Shown here piece after piece: positions 33,842 to 40,090 of a stretch of 64,000 nucleotides of DNA. A program made the translations under genes and the position numbers. This stretch comes from Alloactinosynnema sp. L-07. GTDB lineage: Bacteria; Actinomycetota; Actinomycetes; Mycobacteriales; Pseudonocardiaceae. The notes under the pieces were generated by a model, which saw nothing but the letters and a program-made list of their open reading frames with translations, was not told the DNA's origin and made no database searches. Location: assembly GCF_900070365.1 (NCBI RefSeq), contig NZ_LN850107.1:2604001-2668000 (forward strand). The letters are read 5' to 3'. Position 1 is the stretch's first letter; every line of letters starts with the position of its first letter.

Positions 33842-36106
33842 TCAAAGGAACATGGGCAGGGGGTTGAGGTCCTCGAACCGGGTAGGCGCGGGCAGCCGAC
33901 CCATCCGGACCGGCACGTCGTAGAGCCGCCCAGGAGCGAACCGGGACCAGAAGTGCCGCAGGCCGGGAACGATCACCTTGACCACGGGCAGGCCCACGTC
34001 AGGCCGGGTCTGGTCCAGGACGAGCACCGACATCCCGCGCGCCTCGATCCGGCCGGTCAGCGCGGTGATGTCATCGAGCAAATCGGTCGACAAGGTGTAG
34101 TGGTGGTCCTGCGGCACGGTCGGCCGCACCGACACGTTGGGCCGCAGGTAAGGCTGGTTCGCCACGGTCGCGGTCCGCCACCAGTGCACCGCGTCCGGGT
34201 CGTCGCACTGGTGTTTCCCGTCGCCGCGGGTCTCGATCACCGCGGGCATCATCTGGTTCAGCTCGGTCAGCGCCCGGCGCAGCGCGATGCGTGGGTCGAG
34301 GTGGGCGCCGAAGCCGAACATGATGTCCTCCTCGGCCTGGTCGACCCGCCGCGACAGCGCGACCATCGTGGGCACGCCCAGGTCCGAGGTCAGGTCCAGG
34401 GCCCACACCTCGCGGCCGATCTTGGCGTGCACGCGGCGCAGCTCGGCGACCCAGCGGTCGTCGAACGCGGCCAGGTCCACGCCGGGCTGGCGGGTGCGGT
34501 TGTGCCACCAGATCGCCACCGCGTCGCGCTCTATCAGCTCCAGTAGACCCTGCAGGGTCGCGTCCTCCAGGCTGCTGCCCGCGGCGTTGCCGTTGGAGTC
34601 GGCCATGATCGGGCCGCTGTCGGGGGCGCCGAAGTAGAGCAGGCTGGTGGGCAGCAGGCGGTGGCGCCGCTCGGTCAGCGACCACACCGGCGTCCAGTCG
34701 ATCACGGCGTCGGGGTCGAACGGCGGGGGGACGTACTGGAACGCCCCGTGCCCGGCGTTCCAGGCGTGCCGATCGCGGAACTGGCGCTCGTCATAGAGCT
34801 GGCAGGCGTTGGGATGGATGGCGAGCTCGCCGAGCGACCGCAGGCTGCCGCGTACCCGCTCCTCGTCGCCGTGGAAGGAGCCGGAGTACCGCTCGACCGC
34901 CTCGCACAGGGCACTGACCTCGGCGGCCACCTCGGTGATCCCCTTGCCGCCGTTGGTCATCCGCAGGGTGGCGCGCAGTGTGTCGACGTGGCGGGCGCGG
35001 GTGGCGACGTTGGCCCCGGAGCGGAACGAGTTGAAGAAGGCTGGGCCGCGGCGGTCGCGCTTGATCTCCTTGACGATGCCGGTGACCGGGCTGATCAGGT
35101 GGCAGTAGCGGTCGCGCATCTGTTCCGGGGTCAGGCTGCGGTGGCCGCCGCCGCCGTCGGAGACCTTGCCGCGCGAGGACAGCTCGATCGGCCTGTTCGA
35201 CCGGTCACGGATCAGTGCCGGGTCGCCGCAAGCCGGGCACTGTGGGTAGACGGGGACGTCGTGGTGGGTTCCGCGCAGATCGAGGGTGTCGAGTGTCCAC
35301 ACGGTGCGCTGGCCCGGGTACCGCAGCCCCGAGACCCATTTGAGCGCCTCGGCGGCGACCAGGTGCATGGCCAGCGCCGCGGTGGCGGGGGTGGACGCGG
35401 CGGGGCTGATCGCGGGGCCCTTGCGGCCCAGCGCGTCCTGCACGCACAGCTCGGCGTTGCGGTGCTTGCGCAGCCGGTCGGCCAGGCAGTGCCAGCAGCC
35501 CGCCGCGGCCGGCTCGAACACCGGCCCCAGCCACGTCTTGGTGCCGCCGGGCTTGGCCAGCAGCCATGGCACCCCGGACTGACGGTGCTCGGCGTCGATG
35601 CGGGCCAAGATCGGGTTCAGATAGTCGTCGCACACGACGACGGTCAGCGCGCAGGTGTCGGGTTCGTCAGCCACACACAGGCCCGCGCCATTGAGCGCGG
35701 ACACAGCGGCGGCGATGTCGAGGTTGCCGACGACGCGCAGCCGCACGGTGTCGCGCGCGGTGGCGGACACGGCGGCCGCGGCGTCGAGGCCCGCGGCGTC
35801 CCAGTAGGCGAGCGTGCGGGTGTCGGCAGGTTCCTGCTCACGGCGCACGGTGAGCAGGCCTGCCTGTGACAGGCGGGCCAGGACGCTGCCCGCCTCTTGC
35901 GGCGTGACATCGGCGGGCAGGCCGCCGAGCACGTCCGCGAGGTTCCTGGTTCCGTCCATAAGGGACGCGACCGAGGCGACTGTCGATCCTTTGAGGACGG
36001 TGACTCCGTCCTCCGAGAACAGGTAGACGCCGTGACCCTCGGCGACTTCGGCACGAAGATGCCGCTTGAAGGAGACCAGCGGCTCACTCGTGCCATCGCC
36101 AGTCAT
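33842..36106 (-). CDS. Fused E1-like/YcaO TOMM cyclodehydratase
   Basis: A 754-aa fusion. Residues 1-330 are the E1-ubiquitin-activating-like partner, with a leader-binding winged region at about 10-90 and the zinc tetrad Cys204/Cys207 (CWHC) and Cys290/Cys293 (CPAC). Residues 345-754 are the YcaO domain that uses ATP to cyclise Cys/Ser/Thr; visible motifs are GGKGITEVAAEVSALCEAVER and SLEDATLQGLLELIERDAVA. The C-terminus NPLPMFL is a degenerate form of the Pro-rich tail important in azoline-forming YcaO enzymes. ATG 36106 overlaps the precursor stop by one base (TGATG), so it is coupled to it. Confidence 0.93.
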   Translation of the reverse strand: MTGDGTSEPLVSFKRHLRAEVAEGHGVYLFSEDGVTVLKGSTVASVASLMDGTRNLADVLGGLPADVTPQEAGSVLARLSQAGLLTVRREQEPADTRTLAYWDAAGLDAAAAVSATARDTVRLRVVGNLDIAAAVSALNGAGLCVADEPDTCALTVVVCDDYLNPILARIDAEHRQSGVPWLLAKPGGTKTWLGPVFEPAAAGCWHCLADRLRKHRNAELCVQDALGRKGPAISPAASTPATAALAMHLVAAEALKWVSGLRYPGQRTVWTLDTLDLRGTHHDVPVYPQCPACGDPALIRDRSNRPIELSSRGKVSDGGGGHRSLTPEQMRDRYCHLISPVTGIVKEIKRDRRGPAFFNSFRSGANVATRARHVDTLRATLRMTNGGKGITEVAAEVSALCEAVERYSGSFHGDEERVRGSLRSLGELAIHPNACQLYDERQFRDRHAWNAGHGAFQYVPPPFDPDAVIDWTPVWSLTERRHRLLPTSLLYFGAPDSGPIMADSNGNAAGSSLEDATLQGLLELIERDAVAIWWHNRTRQPGVDLAAFDDRWVAELRRVHAKIGREVWALDLTSDLGVPTMVALSRRVDQAEEDIMFGFGAHLDPRIALRRALTELNQMMPAVIETRGDGKHQCDDPDAVHWWRTATVANQPYLRPNVSVRPTVPQDHHYTLSTDLLDDITALTGRIEARGMSVLVLDQTRPDVGLPVVKVIVPGLRHFWSRFAPGRLYDVPVRMGRLPAPTRFEDLNPLPMFL

Positions 36107-36291
36107 CAGACGAGAGCCTCGGCAAGGGACCGCGAGGTGAGGCACATCGTCGAGCCCATGGTCATCGAGGTGCGGTCGTCGTCCACCCACTGCTCGAACC
36201 TGTCGATCTGCACGGAACGGTCGGTCGGACGGGCGTCGACGCCGAGGGTGGCTAAGAGGGTGATCACGTTCTGCGTGTCGAGCGTGGTCAT
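36106..36291 (-). CDS. Candidate TOMM precursor peptide (61 aa)
   Basis: A 61-aa ORF translationally coupled to the cyclodehydratase; GGAG lies 5 nt before ATG 36291. Residues 1-40 are acidic/hydrophobic (TLLATLGVDA, RFEQWVDDD), as expected for a leader. Residues 41-56 (TSMTMGSTMCLTSRSL) are rich in Thr/Ser with a single Cys50 and three Met, a plausible core. The tail is AEALV. I see no classical GG or AxA cleavage site; the DDDR/T boundary at 40/41 is my guess. There is no protease in the cluster. Position and size make it the best precursor candidate, but modification is not provable from sequence. Confidence 0.75.
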   Translation of the reverse strand: MTTLDTQNVITLLATLGVDARPTDRSVQIDRFEQWVDDDRTSMTMGSTMCLTSRSLAEALV

Positions 36292-36533
36292 CTGAACTCC
36301 CGTGGAGTGCGTATTTGAAGTCGGGAGGCCAATTTTGAAGTCGACAACGCCGCGCGGCCAGTGTCACTGTCACCGGCCATACGTGTCTTTTTCATACCCC
36401 GGGTGGACCTGTTTTCACCAAGTCCGTCGTGGGCCCGTCACTGTCGAACGACGGCACATTCTGCGAGTGTTCTGGGCGTGCTGGCCTCATCGCCGGGAGA
36501 AGGTATTTCTCAGCTGAAAGGAGGAAGACGCCG
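36292..36533. promoter_or_regulatory. Divergent promoter region of the RiPP operon
   Basis: This gene-free stretch between the precursor gene and plus-strand ORFs has lower GC than the flanks. It should hold promoters for both directions. I could not fix -10/-35 elements, and see no riboswitch-like fold or long inverted repeat. Confidence 0.4.
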
Positions 36534-36815
36534 ATGCGGGGACACGCTATCGGATCCACGCCGTCAGACCAAATCGGACCGTCGTGGTCGAACACCCAGT
36601 ACGGCCATCACCACAGGTCACAGCGTCTTCCACGGCCGAAATCCGCTTCGCCCGAACAAACACGGGCAATCTCGGACATGAACTTCCGAATCGACGGTTT
36701 CGACGTCGCCGGTATACCGCCGATCCGCCGGGCCGAAAGCCAGTCAGCGCCGCGCGGCCCATCACCGGCCCACCTGCAGGGGAGACGAGATGCCTTCATT
36801 CGCCCAACGGATTGA
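36534..36815 (+). CDS. Possible 93-aa ORF with a very strong ribosome site
   Basis: ATG 36534 follows AAAGGAGG, a full anti-16S match, at about 9 nt. The product begins MRGHAIGSTPSDQIGPSW and is basic, His/Arg/Pro-rich and without homology I recognise. It ends 26 bp inside the next gene in another frame. The coding quality is poor (mixed third positions), so it may be a leader peptide or the ribosome site of a decayed gene. A second RiPP precursor is possible but there is no typical leader. Confidence 0.3.
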   Translation: MRGHAIGSTPSDQIGPSWSNTQYGHHHRSQRLPRPKSASPEQTRAISDMNFRIDGFDVAGIPPIRRAESQSAPRGPSPAHLQGRRDAFIRPTD

Positions 36816-37305
36816 CGTCGCCAATGAATTGAGCAAGGAACTGATCGCGGCGGACTTCGGGCCGTATTATGCCACGCCGTGCGGCGTTCTCTCGCCATTG
36901 CACAGAACACTGGACGAACGTGCGGGCGTGCTGACCGTGGCACGCGAGGACAACGCGGTGGGCATCGCCGTCGGCGCCTCGCTGACCGGCCGCCACCCGG
37001 TGGTGCTCATGGAGAACGCCGGGCTGGGCATGTCGCTGAGCGCCATCGCCTCGCTGGTGGTGCCCTATCGCATCCCGATGCTCTTCGTGGTCAACGTGCG
37101 GGTCGTGGCAGGCGAGCACCTCGGCGAGAGCGCGATCCTGCGCAGGCTGACCGTCCCGCTGCTGGTCGGCCTTGGCATGGAGACATTCGAACTGGACCTC
37201 GAAGGGGCCTTCGACGAGCAGGTCAACCTGATGGTCGAGGCAGTGCAGGACCAGCGGCGCCCGGCGGCGCTGCTCATCGCGGACAGGGTGGGGGACGAGA
37301 AGTGA
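36790..37305 (+). CDS. TPP-dependent decarboxylase, alpha (PYR) subunit, ComD-like
   Basis: A 171-aa stand-alone pyrimidine-binding domain of thiamine-diphosphate enzymes, the size of sulfopyruvate decarboxylase alpha (ComD). VAREDNAVGIAVGASLTG near residue 50 carries the TPP-activating Glu, and VLMENAGLGMSLSAIASL follows as in sulfo-/phosphonopyruvate decarboxylases. ATG 36790 has GGGGAGA 4 nt upstream. The TGA overlaps the GTG of the beta subunit. It is divergent from the RiPP precursor, so it may supply a decarboxylated keto-acid derivative or be unrelated to the peptide. Confidence 0.85.
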   Translation: MPSFAQRIDVANELSKELIAADFGPYYATPCGVLSPLHRTLDERAGVLTVAREDNAVGIAVGASLTGRHPVVLMENAGLGMSLSAIASLVVPYRIPMLFVVNVRVVAGEHLGESAILRRLTVPLLVGLGMETFELDLEGAFDEQVNLMVEAVQDQRRPAALLIADRVGDEK

Positions 37306-37889
37306 ACAAGACGGCAGCCATCCAAGCGATCATCTCGGCGACGTCGACCGCGCAGCCGGTGGTGTTCACCACCGACGCGACGTGTCGCATCGCGCAAGTC
37401 GTCGAGGACCGGCCGAACCACTTCTACCTCACCGCGTCGATCGGCCTGGCGGGCTCGCTGGGCATCGGGATCGCCCTGGAGACCCGGCGGCCCACGGTGA
37501 TCGTCGACTCCTACAGCAACCTCGTGCGCAACCCGGTCGGCCTCATCACCGCGGGCACCCTGGTCGACCTGCCGCTGATCCACATCGTCCTCGACGACGG
37601 CCTCTACGGCTCCGGCCACGCCTCGCCGCCGCCGTCGGACCGGGCCGACGTGCTCGCGCTGGCCCGCGCCTCCGGCTACAGCGACGTCTCGACCACCACC
37701 CAGCTCGACAAGTTCAGCAACCTGGTGCGCGGGAAGCTCGCTCACTGCCAGTCCCCCGTGCTCGTGAGAGCGGTGCTCACCCACCCGGATTCCCCCATGC
37801 CCTACCCGTCGGACTCCGACCCGGCCATCCACGCGAGCCGATTCCACGCCCATCTGAGCATTCCGGAAAACCGCTCGGCAGCGGCGTGA
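37302..37889 (+). CDS. TPP-dependent decarboxylase, beta (PP) subunit, ComE-like
   Basis: A 195-aa pyrophosphate-binding subunit coupled to the alpha subunit by a 4-bp GTGA overlap. FYLTASIGLAGSLGIGIALE fits the fold. The metal/TPP motif that usually reads GDG with a downstream Asn appears as VDSYSNLVRN, so the first Gly and the third position are changed while the Asp and an Asn are kept. The substrate may therefore differ from sulfopyruvate or phosphonopyruvate. The Pro-rich C-terminal tail (PDSPMPYPSD) is not typical. Confidence 0.82.
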   Translation: MNKTAAIQAIISATSTAQPVVFTTDATCRIAQVVEDRPNHFYLTASIGLAGSLGIGIALETRRPTVIVDSYSNLVRNPVGLITAGTLVDLPLIHIVLDDGLYGSGHASPPPSDRADVLALARASGYSDVSTTTQLDKFSNLVRGKLAHCQSPVLVRAVLTHPDSPMPYPSDSDPAIHASRFHAHLSIPENRSAAA

Positions 37890-38067
37890 CCAGCGGCTTG
37901 TGAATTGCGCACCACCCGAACATGCGTTGTGCACACGACACCCGAGAATCACTCACCCGGGGTCATGACGAAGGCACTTGAAGGACGTTCGAGAACGGCT
38001 GGACAATGTTTTTCTCCAGCTGTATCCGGCAAGGGGCAAGGGCTGATTCAGCGAAAGGGAAAACGCA

Positions 38068-38844
38068 ATGGACGAGATGGTCGTGCGAGCCGTCGAACGG
38101 GCTATCGACACCATGCGGCGTGGCCTCGCCGATCGACTCACCATCGACGACATGGCCCGATCGGCCATGTTCAGCAAGTTCCACTTCTCCAGGGTCTTCC
38201 AGCAGGTCACCGGGGTCTCCCCCGGCCGCTTCCTCTCGGCCATGCGCCTGGAGGAGGCCAAGCGGCTGCTGCTGACCACCTCACTCACCGTCGCCGACAT
38301 CAGCCACCAGGTCGGCTACAACAGCGTCGGCACGTTCAGCTCGCGGTTCCGCAGCACCGTGGGCCTCTCCCCGATCTCCTACCGCCAGTTGGGCGGGTCG
38401 ACCGCGGAACTGCCCGCCGACGTCCCAGCGGGTGGCATGAACCGGACCTCCACGGTGCGCGGGCACGTCACGCCGCCGCCGGTGGGCATGGCCGGGCTGG
38501 TGTTCATCGGGCTGTTCCCCAGCCGGATGCTGCAGGGTTCGCCGGTGCGGTGCGCGGTGCTCGACCGGCCCGGCCCGTACGCGCTCAACGACGTGCCGGA
38601 AGGCACCTGGCACGTGCTCGCCCACTCGGTGCCGCCCGGCGCGGAGGACTCCCTCGACCCGATCCCGTTCATCGGCGCGCACGGCCCGATCACGATCCGC
38701 CCCGACATCACCGCACGCATCGCCGACGTGTCGCTGCACCCGATGCGGGTGTTCGACCCGCCCGTGCTCAGCGCGCTGCTCGACGTGCGCTCCGCGGCAC
38801 TCACCCGCCGCGCCACCGCCACCCAGGTGCGTCGCGCGGTCTAG
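38068..38844 (+). CDS. AraC-family regulator with N-terminal DNA-binding domain
   Basis: A 258-aa protein whose double HTH is at the N-terminus, about residues 10-110 (LTIDDMARSAMFSKFHFSRV, LTVADISHQVGYNSVGTFSS). This is the reverse of classical AraC. The C-terminal 130 residues (GMAGLVFIGLFPSRM, GPYALNDVPEGTWHVL) look like a small ligand-binding beta domain. ATG 38068 has AAAGGGA upstream. It follows the TPP decarboxylase genes and ends in a strong terminator, so it is the natural local regulator of the RiPP/decarboxylase block. Confidence 0.88.
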   Translation: MDEMVVRAVERAIDTMRRGLADRLTIDDMARSAMFSKFHFSRVFQQVTGVSPGRFLSAMRLEEAKRLLLTTSLTVADISHQVGYNSVGTFSSRFRSTVGLSPISYRQLGGSTAELPADVPAGGMNRTSTVRGHVTPPPVGMAGLVFIGLFPSRMLQGSPVRCAVLDRPGPYALNDVPEGTWHVLAHSVPPGAEDSLDPIPFIGAHGPITIRPDITARIADVSLHPMRVFDPPVLSALLDVRSAALTRRATATQVRRAV

Positions 38845-38864
38845 AAGTTAGTTCACTCATCATC

Positions 38865-38890
38865 GCGCGCGGTCATCCCAGACCGCGCGC
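38865..38890 (+). terminator. Rho-independent terminator
   Basis: GCGCGCGGTC and GACCGCGCGC form a perfect 10-bp stem with a 6-nt loop, followed by TTTGTTGTG. It lies 21 bp after the AraC-family gene. Confidence 0.88.
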
Positions 38891-38922
38891 TTTGTTGTGT
38901 GCGCTGTCCATGAACGCGACAA

Positions 38923-38950
38923 AGCCCGGCGGCCTTGGGGCCGCCGGGCT
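38923..38950 (-). terminator. Rho-independent terminator of the HxlR gene
   Basis: AGCCCGGCGGCC and GGCCGCCGGGCT form a perfect 12-bp stem around a 4-nt loop, followed on the minus strand by TTGTC. It lies 12 bp after the HxlR gene stop. Confidence 0.85.
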
Positions 38951-38962
38951 AGGTGTTGTCGA

Positions 38963-39799
38963 TCAGCTGACGGGCGCGGCGATCGGGAGGATCTGGAACA
39001 GGGTCACGAACCGCGGGAACAGCGACTCGTCACCGGTGAGGGTGACGTGCCCGGTGTTCAGCGCCTGCTCCGGGGTCATCTCGTTGGCCATCAGCATCTT
39101 CAGCGTCGGCCCCGGCTCGACGATCAGGTCGGCACCGGGCAGCGGGCCCGCGCCCGCCCGGAGAACGCCGTCGACGACCTTGGCGTGGATGGTGACCGGG
39201 CCCAGCCGCAGCTCGAAGCTCGCGGTGAGGCCCGCGGCGGCCTCGGCCTGGTAGGTCGACCGAAGCGCCATGATCATCGAGTTCTCGGTGATGATGTCCT
39301 CCGGCCGCGGGTCCTCCAGCGACAGGGCACCCCACCGGCCAAGCGACATGACGATCTCGTCGAGCGCGCGACCGTACTCGGTCAGCTCGTAGCTCATGTC
39401 ACCGTCCTTCATCGACTCATCGAGCACGCCGAAGTGCTGCATCTCCCGCAACCGCGAGCACAGCACGTCGATCGACAGCCGGGGGAAGCCCTCGGCCAGC
39501 TCGGTGAACGACTTCGGACCGACCAGCAGGTCTCGGATGATCAGCAGCGCCCAGCGCTCGCCGACCATCTCCACGGCCCGCGACAGACCGCAGAACTGCC
39601 CATAGGTGCGCCGCGTCATCGACTGCAGCTCGGAGATGATCCCTTCGAGCTGGCTGGACTCCATGGCCTCGAGCACGGCCTCGTCCGGGGCGAGTTCGTC
39701 CTGCGGGGGGACCGTGCCTGCCGCGGTCAGCCGGAACCGGTCACTGGCGATGGTCACGCCCTCCCGGTCCACGACCAGCTTCCATTGGTTATCCGTCAT
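38963..39799 (-). CDS. HxlR-family regulator with SCP2-like C-terminal domain
   Basis: A 278-aa protein. Residues 66-160 are an HxlR winged helix (FCGLSRAVEMVGERWALLII, FPRLSIDVLCSRLREMQHFG). Residues 170-275 resemble an SCP2 sterol-carrier lipid-binding fold (GADLIVEPGPTLKMLMANEM, then LNTGHVTLTGD). The N-terminal 65 residues are an extra acidic extension not found in simple HxlR proteins. ATG 39799 and 39808 are both possible; neither has a good ribosome site. The lipid-binding domain suggests a hydrophobic effector. HxlR regulators occur in enediyne loci, but this one is 20 kb from pksE. Confidence 0.85.
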   Translation of the reverse strand: MTDNQWKLVVDREGVTIASDRFRLTAAGTVPPQDELAPDEAVLEAMESSQLEGIISELQSMTRRTYGQFCGLSRAVEMVGERWALLIIRDLLVGPKSFTELAEGFPRLSIDVLCSRLREMQHFGVLDESMKDGDMSYELTEYGRALDEIVMSLGRWGALSLEDPRPEDIITENSMIMALRSTYQAEAAAGLTASFELRLGPVTIHAKVVDGVLRAGAGPLPGADLIVEPGPTLKMLMANEMTPEQALNTGHVTLTGDESLFPRFVTLFQILPIAAPVS

Positions 39800-40090
39800 A
39801 ATCCGCATCCAATCTGGGTCGTCCCCGCAAACCGTTGACTTTCCCGTCGCCGCAGGAGTGGCACTCCGTACGATTGTTTCTGCGGTGTGTGTACAGTTCC
39901 ATCGTGCTGTCGCGTGCGCCGAACCGCATCTCCGCGAATGCGAAACACCCCAGGCGAACACCGCTCATCCTTAAACGGTACCCGGCCTGGGACTATTACG
40001 GTGGTGACCGATTACGGCGGCGCCGATGAAAAACACACAAGTGCGGTATGCAGAACTCATGAATGTCGCATTTCCGCGCGAACGGCCGAA

